From NCBI RefSeq assembly GCF_004519335.1, contig NZ_SOZD01000008.1, positions 62,001 through 126,000 of the forward strand: 64,000 nt of DNA. Reading direction: 5' to 3'. This document shows positions 9,122 through 16,950 of the stretch, in pieces (within the stretch, counting starts at the first letter, position 1; each line of letters starts with the position of its first letter). Under the pieces are notes generated by a model. The model was not told where the DNA came from and ran no database searches. It was given only the letters and a program-made list of their open reading frames with translations. This DNA comes from Jiella endophytica. GTDB taxonomy: Bacteria; Pseudomonadota; Alphaproteobacteria; Rhizobiales; Rhizobiaceae. The position numbers and the translations under genes are program-made.

Positions 9122-9985
9122 TCAGCCGCGCATCCAGCGCCAGTAGTAGAACGCCTTGCGGGGCGCCGAAACGTCCGGCGGCTCGTGCAATGCACCCGCT
9201 CCTGACCGTTCGATGCGGTCCAAATATGGCGATGCGAGCAGTGCCGGCAGGAAGGCGGGGCGGAGTGCCCGCGGCACATGCGCAAAATGCCGCCGAGCCT
9301 CGGCAAGATGCTCGCGGCCGAAGGCTGCCATCGCGGCGATGGCGCGGGTAGAGGGCTCGGCCTCGCCGGCGAGCAATTGCTCCGGCGAGCAGGCCGCGGC
9401 CGACAATATGTCGGCGGGTATGTACACCTGCCGTCTTGCCCGGTGGATCGGCAAAAGCCGCAGCGTGCCTGCGACGGTCTGGGCGACGCCGGCATGGCCC
9501 GCCGCATCGGCGATCGTGTCGGCGCCCTCCCGCGATAGGACCGTCGCAGCCAGCATGATCAGCGTCGAAGCCGTCTCGCCGGCATAGGCCTCGAATTCGG
9601 TCCGTGACGGCATCGGATCGTCGTAGAGGTCGAAGATTCGGGCTTCCAGCATCCTGTCCAAGGCGGCCGCAGGCAGCCGGTGCCGGGCGACGACCTCGAC
9701 GAGGCGGCTCGCGACCGGGTGCCCTGCCTCGCCCCCGCCAGGAGCCTGGCTCGTGCTGTCATCCGCGCCCGCGTCGCCGTCCCCGGCGGCGAGCACGTCG
9801 CGCCACCATTGCAGGCGGATCTCGCCGGGCATTGGCTGGCTGATCTGGTCGCGCACCCGGGCGATCTCGACATTAAAGGCGTAGAGCGCGGCGAGATCAT
9901 CGCGCAGATGTTCCGGCGCGAAGGCCAGCGACAAGGCGCGGTCCCGGTCGCTTTCCTCGACCAGTTCGCGGCAGGGATCGGTCAT
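9122..9985 (-). CDS. Squalene/phytoene synthase-like protein, probably non-enzymatic (NDUFAF6-like)
   Basis: 287 residues of the trans-isoprenyl diphosphate synthase fold. The Asp-rich motifs that bind Mg-diphosphate in true phytoene or squalene synthases are not preserved: the first region reads YAFNVEIARVRDQISQ and the second (canonical NxxRDxxED) reads GTLRLLPIHRARRQVYIP with no Asp. The motif LQWWRDVLAAG is typical of the branch containing mitochondrial complex I assembly factor NDUFAF6. Genomic position beside the Mth938 (NDUFAF3-like) gene and secDF supports that role over carotenoid or hopanoid synthesis. No carotenoid genes are nearby. Confidence 0.8.
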   Translation of the reverse strand: MTDPCRELVEESDRDRALSLAFAPEHLRDDLAALYAFNVEIARVRDQISQPMPGEIRLQWWRDVLAAGDGDAGADDSTSQAPGGGEAGHPVASRLVEVVARHRLPAAALDRMLEARIFDLYDDPMPSRTEFEAYAGETASTLIMLAATVLSREGADTIADAAGHAGVAQTVAGTLRLLPIHRARRQVYIPADILSAAACSPEQLLAGEAEPSTRAIAAMAAFGREHLAEARRHFAHVPRALRPAFLPALLASPYLDRIERSGAGALHEPPDVSAPRKAFYYWRWMRG

Positions 9986-10099
9986 CCGGACTCCGAACAG
10001 GGAACACTAGTTCCCGCGATGTGGCGACGATGCCGGCGCATTCAACCGCAGCCGAGTCGGCGTGACGGTCTTCCGGGAGCGGTCCTGCGGGGCGGAGGA

Positions 10100-10483
10100 T
10101 CAGTCGACCGCGACGAGCGCCGCTCCGACCGGCCGGCCCTCCGAAAGCATGACATTGAAGGTGCGCACCGCGGCGCCGGTCGACATCGGATCGCAGGAAA
10201 TCCCCGCCCGCTTCATCCGCTCGGCAAGGCCCGGCGGCAGCCGCCGGATCTCGGTGCCGGTCCCGAAGAGGAGAAACTTGATGTCCGTCTCGAAGACGAG
10301 ATCCAGTCGCTCGCCGGTGAACGGCTCCTCCTGCGTCGCCGACCAGCCGTAGATGCCGGTGGGAAGGCACAGGATCGAGCCGCGATGCGACATCTCGGCA
10401 AAGCGGAAGCCGCCGTTGCCATATGCCTCGATCGGCGCGCGGCCCGGAAAATGGGCCTGCCGGATCTCGATTCCCTTGACCAT
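10100..10483 (-). CDS. Mth938-like domain protein (NDUFAF3-like)
   Basis: 127-residue soluble protein starting MVKGIEIRQAHFPGRAPIEA. The signature FLLFGTGTEIRRLPPGL and the C-terminal GISCDPMSTGAAVRTFNVML are characteristic of the Mth938/Xcc1710 family, whose mitochondrial member NDUFAF3 assists complex I assembly. It begins 3 bases after the secDF stop codon, so it is translated from the yajC-secDF operon. Its molecular activity is unknown; the assembly role is inferred from the mitochondrial homologue. Confidence 0.88.
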   Translation of the reverse strand: MVKGIEIRQAHFPGRAPIEAYGNGGFRFAEMSHRGSILCLPTGIYGWSATQEEPFTGERLDLVFETDIKFLLFGTGTEIRRLPPGLAERMKRAGISCDPMSTGAAVRTFNVMLSEGRPVGAALVAVD

Positions 10484-10486
10484 CGA

Positions 10487-13084
10487 TCAGGCCCGGCCGG
10501 GATTGATCGTGCCGCGCTCGGTCGGGTTTTCCGCCTCTTCCTTCTCCGCTGCTTCCGCGGCCTTGGCGGCAGCCGCCGCATCGGTCGGGCGCAGCTTGAA
10601 GAAGATCAGGATCGGCGCCGCGACGAAGATCGACGAGAAGGTGCCGATGACGACGCCGAACAGCATCGAGGCGACGAAGGACCGGATCACCTCGCCGCCG
10701 AAGATGAACAGCGCGGCCAGGGCAAGCACCGTCGTCGCCGAGGTCATGGTCGTGCGCGACAGCATCTCGTTGTCCGAGAGGTCGAGCAGCTGGCCGAGCG
10801 GCATCTTCTTGAACCTGCGGAGATTCTCCCGCACCCGGTCGTAGATGACGACGGTGTCGTTCAGCGAATAGCCGACGATGGTCAGGATCGCCGCGACGGT
10901 CGAGAGGCTGACATCGAGCTGCGTCACCACCAGGAAGCCGAGGGTCAGGATCACGTCGTTGATCGTGGCGATGATCGCGCCGACGGCGAACTGCCACTCG
11001 AAGCGCAGCCAGACATAGATGAGGATCGCAAAGAGCGAGGCGAGGACGCCGAGGATCGCCGCCCAGGCGAGCTCGCCCGAAACCGTCGGCCCGACCACCT
11101 CGGTGCGGCGGATGTCGTAATCCGCCGCGATCGCGCCGCTGGCCTTGTCGACCAGCGCCTGCTGCGAGGCGTCGGAGACGTCGCCCGCCGAACCGATGCG
11201 GATCAGCGCCTCGCGGTCGGTGCCGAATTCCTGCACCTGCGGATCGGCGATCCCTGCCTCGCCGAGCCGCGTTCGGATGTCGCCGATATCGGCCTGCCCC
11301 TGTTTCGCCTGCACCTCGATCAGCGTTCCGCCGGTGAAGTCGATGCCGAAATTCGGCCCGATGGCGAAGAGCGAGGCCAGCGACGCGACGCAGAGCGCCA
11401 TCGACAGTCCGAAGATCTTCAGCCGCACCTTCATGAAGGGGATGCGGGTGACCTCCGGAACGAGGCGCAGCCAGCCCTTCGGCAGCTCGCGCGGCCGGCG
11501 GCCGCGCACCCAGGCGGCGACCAGCCAGCGGGTCAGGGTGAAGGCGGTGAAGACGGTGGTGATGATGCCGATCGCCAGCGTCACGGCGAAGCCGCGCACC
11601 GGGCCCGAGCCGAGGAAGAACAGGACGACAGCGGCGATGAGGGTGGTGATGTTGGCGTCGAGGATCGTCGCCAGGGCTTTTCGGAAGCCGATGTCGATCG
11701 CCTGGACCACCGATCGTCCCTGTCGCCGCTCGTCGCGGATGCGCTCGTAGATCAGCACGTTGGAATCGACCGCCATGCCCATCGTCAGGACGATGCCGGC
11801 GATGCCCGGCAGCGTCAGGGTCGAGCCGATGGCGGTGAGGATGGCGAAGAGCAGGACGACGTTCACCGCCAGGGCGATGTTGGCGATGACGCCAAGAAAG
11901 CCGTAGGCGGCCAGCATGAAGACGACGACGGCGACCGCGCCGATGACACCGGCGATCTCGCCGGCGGCGATCGAATCGGCGCCGAGGCCCGGCCCGACGG
12001 TCCGCTCCTCGATGATGTCGAGCGTCGCCGGCAGCGCGCCGGCCCGCAGCAGCACGGCCAGATCATTGGCGCTCTGGACGGTGAAGGAGCCCGAGATCTG
12101 CGCCTGGCCGCCGAGAATGGCGGTGCGGATCACCGGGGCCGACAGCACCTTGTTGTCGAGGACGATGGCGAAAGGCTTGCCGACATTGGCCTGGGTCACC
12201 CGGCCGAAGCGCTGGGCCCCTTGCGAATCGAAGCGGATGTTGACGACGGGCTCGTTGGTCTGCTGGTCGAAACCCGGCTGGGCGTCGGTGAGGTTCTCGC
12301 CGGAGACCATCACCTGGTTCTTGACCAGCACCGGCTGGGGCGTGCTGTCGTTGGTGTAGAGGAGTTCCGAGCCTGCCGGCGCCCGCGAACCCTTGGCCAC
12401 CTGTTCGGCATTGGCGCTCTGGTCGACGAGCTGGAAGGTCAGCTTGGCGGTCTGGTTGAGAAGCTCCTTCAGCCGCTGCGGATCGCCGAGGCCCGGCACC
12501 TGGACCATGATCCGGTCGTCGCCCTGGCGCTGGATCACCGGCTCGGTGGTGCCGAGTTCGTCGACGCGCTTGCGCACCACCTCGATCGACTGGGTGACGG
12601 CCGCGGAGACACGGTAGTCGATGCCCTGATCGCTGAGATTGACGGCGATGACGCCGGGCTGCGGTGCGGCGAGTTCCACCTCGGAGACCGAACCGCCGGA
12701 CATCAGGCCGCTGGAGATCGGCTGGGTCAGAGGCTGCAGCGCCGTGCGCGCGGCATCGGCCTGCGACGGGTCGCGCAGCCGCACGGTCACCGAGCGGTCG
12801 TTGGCGGTGATCGCCGAATAGCCGATCCGCTCCTTGCGCAGGAGCTGCCGCGTCTCGTCCTGCACCGCCTGCAGCCGCTCCTTGACGAGCGAAGCGCGGT
12901 CCACCTCGAGCAGGATGTAGGAGCCGCCCTGGAGGTCGAGCCCGAGCGTGACGGACTTGGTCGGCCAGAATTCCGGCAGACTGTCGGTCACGTTGCGCGG
13001 AAGCACGTTCGGCGCGGCATAGACGATGCCGACGAGCACCGTCAGCCAGATCAGGATCGTCTTCCAGCGCGAGAAATAGAGCAT
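10487..13084 (-). CDS. secDF: Protein translocase subunit SecDF, natural fusion
   Basis: Proton-driven membrane subunit that helps complete Sec-dependent export. The 865 residues are a head-to-tail fusion. The SecD part (about 1-540) shows TM1, the signature LGLDLQGGSYILLEVD, the large periplasmic P1 domain and GMAVDSNVLIYERIRDE in the membrane. The SecF part (about 555-865) shows FGIDFTGGTLIEV and NDTVVIYDRVRENLR. The Asp residues of the proton path are present in both halves. yajC lies 128 bases upstream and the Mth938 gene follows at 3 bases. Confidence 0.97.
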   Translation of the reverse strand: MLYFSRWKTILIWLTVLVGIVYAAPNVLPRNVTDSLPEFWPTKSVTLGLDLQGGSYILLEVDRASLVKERLQAVQDETRQLLRKERIGYSAITANDRSVTVRLRDPSQADAARTALQPLTQPISSGLMSGGSVSEVELAAPQPGVIAVNLSDQGIDYRVSAAVTQSIEVVRKRVDELGTTEPVIQRQGDDRIMVQVPGLGDPQRLKELLNQTAKLTFQLVDQSANAEQVAKGSRAPAGSELLYTNDSTPQPVLVKNQVMVSGENLTDAQPGFDQQTNEPVVNIRFDSQGAQRFGRVTQANVGKPFAIVLDNKVLSAPVIRTAILGGQAQISGSFTVQSANDLAVLLRAGALPATLDIIEERTVGPGLGADSIAAGEIAGVIGAVAVVVFMLAAYGFLGVIANIALAVNVVLLFAILTAIGSTLTLPGIAGIVLTMGMAVDSNVLIYERIRDERRQGRSVVQAIDIGFRKALATILDANITTLIAAVVLFFLGSGPVRGFAVTLAIGIITTVFTAFTLTRWLVAAWVRGRRPRELPKGWLRLVPEVTRIPFMKVRLKIFGLSMALCVASLASLFAIGPNFGIDFTGGTLIEVQAKQGQADIGDIRTRLGEAGIADPQVQEFGTDREALIRIGSAGDVSDASQQALVDKASGAIAADYDIRRTEVVGPTVSGELAWAAILGVLASLFAILIYVWLRFEWQFAVGAIIATINDVILTLGFLVVTQLDVSLSTVAAILTIVGYSLNDTVVIYDRVRENLRRFKKMPLGQLLDLSDNEMLSRTTMTSATTVLALAALFIFGGEVIRSFVASMLFGVVIGTFSSIFVAAPILIFFKLRPTDAAAAAKAAEAAEKEEAENPTERGTINPGRA

Positions 13085-13212
13085 GGCGGGCTCGCAAGTG
13101 TCGGACCGCGGGCCGCGCCCGGGTCCGGTTTCAGCGTGGGTCGCCGTCTTGCCGCATCTGCGGCAGAGCTGGCGAGATTACGGCATTGGCTGCCGTTGGA
13201 ACAAGAACTCGG

Positions 13213-13554
13213 CTATTTGGTGTTGGCGGCCGTCGGCTCGCCCTTGACCCTGACGTCGGTCACCGATGCCTGCACCACCCGGACGCGCACCTGATCGGAG
13301 ATCTGCACCTCCACCTCGCCGTTGTCGAGAACCTTGGTCACCTTGCCGACGATGCCGCCGCCGGTCACGATCGTGTCGCCGCGCCGGATGTTTTTCAGCA
13401 TCTCCTCGCGCTTCTTCATCTGCGTCCGCTGCGGGCGAATGATGAGGAAGTACATGATCGCGAAGATCGCGATGAAGGGAAGAATACTGAACAACAATTC
13501 ACTTCCACCCCCGGCAGCACCACCGGACTGGGCGAAAGCCTCGGACACGAACAT
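13213..13554 (-). CDS. yajC: Preprotein translocase subunit YajC
   Basis: 113-residue single-span inner-membrane protein that associates with SecDF. The hydrophobic helix ILPFIAIFAIMYFLIIRPQR (about residues 24-43) followed by QMKKREEMLKNIRRGDTIVT is diagnostic. The start MFVSEAFAQSGG was chosen over a longer frame upstream because the family begins just before the short periplasmic segment. It is first in the yajC-secDF-Mth938 order. Confidence 0.95.
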   Translation of the reverse strand: MFVSEAFAQSGGAAGGGSELLFSILPFIAIFAIMYFLIIRPQRTQMKKREEMLKNIRRGDTIVTGGGIVGKVTKVLDNGEVEVQISDQVRVRVVQASVTDVRVKGEPTAANTK

Positions 13555-13796
13555 TATCGACCTCGTCAGAAAGAGTTTTCGGCGAACGGCCGACAACGGG
13601 GCCGTCGAATTGCGCGGATTTCCCGAGGGAGACCCGTCCAGACGTGGCCGCAATATACGAACGGCCCACCTCAATGCAACAAGCCTCGGCATTTGCAGAG
13701 GATCGAATCCGCGCCTATGGAGGCGGGATCCCATCACGCCGGCTTCCCTGACGCTCTCCGACAGCCCAGCATCCCGCCCGATCGACGGATTTAGCC

Positions 13797-14690
13797 ATGC
13801 CGAACGACACTGACCTCGCCCGCATCGCCGCCAGCCTCGAGACGATCGCCGCGAGCCTTGCCCGCCTCGCGCCCCGCGAGACGAGCCAGCCCGACTTCGA
13901 CGCGGCCGACTGCTTCGTCTTCGAGCCGGAGATCGGCCTCAAGCCGGTGACAAGGGTCAACCGCGTGCCGATCGTCCTTCTGAAGGGGATCGACCGCTCC
14001 CGCGACATCCTCTTCGACAACACGCTGCGCTTCGCCAAGGGCCTGCCGGCCAACAACGCCCTCCTCTGGGGCGCGAGGGGCATGGGCAAGTCGTCGCTGG
14101 TCAAGGCCGTGCATGCCGCGGTCAATGCCGAGATCGCCGCCAGCGGCAGGCCGGCGCTGAGGCTGGTCGAGATCCCGCGCGAGGACATCGACCACCTGCC
14201 GGGGCTGATGACGCTTCTGGTCAGGGCCCCTGCCCCGGTGCTCTTGTTCTGCGACGATCTTTCCTTCGATCACGACGACACCGCCTACAAGTCGCTGAAG
14301 GCGGCGCTGGAGGGCGGCATCGAGGGGCGGCCGGCCAACGTCCTGTTCTACGCGACGTCGAACCGGCGCCATCTCCTGCCGCGCGACATGATCGAGAACG
14401 AGCGCTCGACGGCGATCAATCCCGGCGAGGCAGTGGAGGAGAAGGTGTCGCTGTCGGACCGCTTCGGCCTGTGGCTCGGCTTCCACAATTGCAGCCAGGA
14501 TCAATTTCTCGCGATGGTGGATGGCTATGTCGCGGCCTATGGCCTTGGCGACGTCATCGAGCCGGACGAGGTACGGCGCCAGTCGCTCGAATGGGCGACC
14601 ACCCGCGGCAGCCGTTCCGGCCGCGTCGCCCACCAATTCATCATGGACCTTGCCGGCCGCCTCGGCCGACCGCTCGAAATCGCCGATTAG
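13797..14690 (+). CDS. DUF815 family AAA ATPase
   Basis: 297 residues. The P-loop LLWGARGMGKSSLVKAVHA (about 85-103) and a Walker B-like LLFCDDLSFDHDD are present, followed by NVLFYATSNRRHLLPRDMIE, which is characteristic of DUF815. The family is soluble and conserved in alphaproteobacteria with no established function. It is convergent with no gene and divergent from yajC (242 bases). A RIME-like repeat begins about 65 bases after the stop codon. Confidence 0.9.
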   Translation: MPNDTDLARIAASLETIAASLARLAPRETSQPDFDAADCFVFEPEIGLKPVTRVNRVPIVLLKGIDRSRDILFDNTLRFAKGLPANNALLWGARGMGKSSLVKAVHAAVNAEIAASGRPALRLVEIPREDIDHLPGLMTLLVRAPAPVLLFCDDLSFDHDDTAYKSLKAALEGGIEGRPANVLFYATSNRRHLLPRDMIENERSTAINPGEAVEEKVSLSDRFGLWLGFHNCSQDQFLAMVDGYVAAYGLGDVIEPDEVRRQSLEWATTRGSRSGRVAHQFIMDLAGRLGRPLEIAD

Positions 14691-14754
14691 CAGCCCGGCA
14701 AGCGTCTCACGAGACGAAGCAGGACGTGGGCGGGACGTACCAGCCGCACGGCCT

Positions 14755-14874
14755 GCAGCATCGGCCCGAAAATCGGCCTCGATTTTTTGAAGGGCACGAT
14801 GCGGTGACTCAATAACTGAGAGCGTCCTTAACTGAGAGCGTCCTTTGTGCGTCCATACGGGACGCACGGCGCTC
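14755..14874 (+). repeat. RIME-like palindromic repeat, copy 1
   Basis: Contains the shared core GCATCGGCCCGAAAATCGG and a second palindrome with arms GTGCGTCC/GGACGCAC. This copy is longer than the others because TAACTGAGAGCGTCCT is duplicated in tandem (14813-14828 and 14829-14844). It sits downstream of the DUF815 gene. Confidence 0.85.
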
Positions 14875-15633
14875 CGGCCGGGCGACGGAGCGGCCGGACT
14901 GAAATTCGGGCGCCCGTCGCTCACTGCTGCCATAGCCGACGATGATCGACAGATAGCCCCGTCGCCGCAGAATTGGGGCCGGGTGAGCCGCTGCCCTGAA
15001 GGGCATTCGGCCCTTCAGGCGTGCCGGTGGGGCTGGTCCTTGCAAGCATTCGACAGGCGGGACAAGGCGAAGGTGCGGCCGGCAGGCGCCCCTTCCTGCC
15101 GGCACACACCCTTCGGCTCGCCGAGATCCAGATGGCTCAGCGCGTCGATCGCTTGCTTCGGTCGCCAAGTCGCGCCCCGAGCAGTCGGGCTCGGCCGGTC
15201 GTCGGCTATCGTCACTGACCGGTCGTCCCCCTCCTCGCCGGGCCCGTCCTCATCCAGCCAGTCCGCACCCTGCCAGACCTTACTCGGCAGCGGTTCGCCT
15301 TTCCCAGGACACGTCGACTTGCCATCCCAAACGGAATGACTTTCAAACGACCGTCAAAAGCTCACTCAACCCAAGAAAAACAAAAGACATTCCGCCAATT
15401 CCTACCGTAAGGAAAGCATAATTTTGGCCGGATGTCGAGACTTTTCGTCAAAAGTCCTTGTTTAAATTGCATGCACGCTATGCGGTTTGACGCAGTGGGA
15501 CAGAACAAGTGGGGCACCGACGTTTGGCGCAAAGACGACTGCCACTGAAATCATTGTGCTCTTGCTCGACCGCAGCGGTCGTTTCGACCTGCAACCCACA
15601 CCGACGCGCGCAGCGCCCGGCGGATCGGCAGCG
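14875..15633. other. Gene-free, hairpin-rich stretch
   Basis: About 760 bases in which I see no convincing protein gene. Two strong inverted repeats are present: 14995-15019 (10-bp arms CCTGAAGGGC/GCCCTTCAGG, 5-base loop) and 15078-15103 (9-bp arms GCCGGCAGG/CCTGCCGGC), plus a weaker one at 15195-15222. The segment 15340-15480 is unusually AT-rich for this genome and could hold a promoter. It could encode a structured RNA or be a decayed gene. Confidence 0.5.
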
Positions 15634-16266
15634 TCAGCGGCCTTCGAAAAACGCGTCGACGCGGGCGAGCACCTCGTCCGCAGGCAGGAAGCCGAGGGCG
15701 ATCGGCTCGTAGCGGTCCCCCTTGTCGCCGGCCGGACCCGCGACCAGCGTCGGAAATCCAGTCACGCCGGAGGCCTTGCTGACGGCGAAATCCGCCAGCG
15801 TCTCCTCGCGGGTCGCATCCGCCTCGAAGGTCGCGGCAAAGGCGTCGCGGTCGAGCCCTTCCTCGTCGGCGAGCGTGACGAGGATAGCGGCATCGGTGAC
15901 GTCCTGGTTCTCGGCATAGAAGGCGTGGGCGATCCGCCGCTTCAGCGCGAACACCCGGGCCGGATCGAGCCGGCGCGCCGCCACCACCGCCCGCGCCGCC
16001 GGCTCGGTGTCGTAGACGAAACCCTCGCGGTCGAAGAAGCCGTAGTCGAAGGGCTGGCCGCTCGCGGCCTCGACATGCTCCCAATGCTGCCGGGTCCTGG
16101 CTTTCGCCGCCTCGTCCATCGGCGTCCTGGTGAACGGCCGCAGCCCGCCGAGCACCAGCCGGATCGGCAGATCGGGATGTTTCGCCGCAATCGCATCGAT
16201 GGCCGGGGAAAAGCCCCAGCACCAGGAGCACATCGGATCGGCGAAATAGACGAGATGGGCGATCAT
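15634..16266 (-). CDS. DsbA family thioredoxin-fold protein
   Basis: 210 residues with the redox motif CSWC (Cys13, Cys16) in DPMCSWCWGFSPAID close to the N-terminus and no signal peptide, so it is cytoplasmic. The helical insertion and the cis-Pro loop SGVTGFPTLVAG fit the DsbA/FrnE-type branch (thiol oxidoreductase or 2-hydroxychromene-2-carboxylate isomerase-like). The retained CxxC favours a thiol-disulfide role over isomerase. It is transcribed alone. Confidence 0.85.
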   Translation of the reverse strand: MIAHLVYFADPMCSWCWGFSPAIDAIAAKHPDLPIRLVLGGLRPFTRTPMDEAAKARTRQHWEHVEAASGQPFDYGFFDREGFVYDTEPAARAVVAARRLDPARVFALKRRIAHAFYAENQDVTDAAILVTLADEEGLDRDAFAATFEADATREETLADFAVSKASGVTGFPTLVAGPAGDKGDRYEPIALGFLPADEVLARVDAFFEGR

Positions 16267-16488
16267 CGGCAGCCTCCAGGTCGCTTTGTCGCATCGCGGC
16301 GCCCATTCTGCAATGCCGCAGGGCCCACCGGCAGTTGCAATGCGCGGGCGTATGGTTCACTATACGTCAACAAATTCGTTTCTGTCTGAATTTCCAAGCT
16401 CTTGCGAGATCCGGCGAGGTCGGGTCGCCGCCGGATTTGGGCCTCGGCGGCGGGGCCGTCTTTCATCTGCAACCTGGGAGGAAACAAG

Positions 16489-16911
16489 ATGCCATTCGCC
16501 CCGAAATTCTGGTTCCGGCGGCTGTCGCTGATCGCCGTGGCCACCGCCGTCGCGCTGACGGTCGCGCCGGTCGCCGTGCCGACCGGCACCCCGATGATCG
16601 GCGCCGTGACCGCCGAGGCCGGCCATCGGCATCGCCACTATCGTCATCACCATCATCATCATGGCATCGGCGCCGCCGCGGTGATCGGCAGCATCCTCGG
16701 GATCGGAATCGGCATCGGCCTTGCCGACCCCTATTACTACGACCCGTATTACTACCGGCCGCGCCCGGTCTATCGCGTCTATCCGCGCTACGACGCGCCG
16801 CGCGTTCGCTCCCGCGCCTGGTATCGCTATTGCGCGTCGAAATATCGCTCCTTCGATGCGCGCTCGGGCACCTTCAAGCCCTATCACGGGCCCCGGCGTC
16901 TCTGCCGCTGA
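16489..16911 (+). CDS. BA14K family secreted protein with His-rich segment
   Basis: 140 residues. Residues 1-43 form a signal peptide or signal anchor ending near TAEAG, followed by a histidine-rich stretch (GHRHRHYRHHHHHHG, 45-59), a glycine/isoleucine-rich hydrophobic segment and a Tyr/Pro-rich region. The C-terminal AWYRYCASKYRSFDARSGTF is the BA14K signature, first described in a Brucella immunogenic lectin-like protein. A GGAGG lies 8 bases before the chosen ATG. The His cluster could bind metal, which is inference. Two conserved Cys (115, 139) may form a disulfide. Confidence 0.88.
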   Translation: MPFAPKFWFRRLSLIAVATAVALTVAPVAVPTGTPMIGAVTAEAGHRHRHYRHHHHHHGIGAAAVIGSILGIGIGIGLADPYYYDPYYYRPRPVYRVYPRYDAPRVRSRAWYRYCASKYRSFDARSGTFKPYHGPRRLCR

Positions 16912-16950
16912 GCCTCGCGCGGCGCGGCGAAAGGTGCTCGGCGGCCCGGC

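Noticed and set aside
9122-9985. Carotenoid or hopanoid biosynthesis gene
   Set aside because: Both Asp-rich substrate motifs are missing and no carotenoid or hopanoid genes are adjacent; neighbours point to complex I assembly.
9680-13294. Very long open reading frame on the plus strand (about 1,200 codons)
   Set aside because: It is antisense to secDF and its neighbours, which show strong family motifs. High GC content keeps antisense frames open; the frame contains no recognisable domain.
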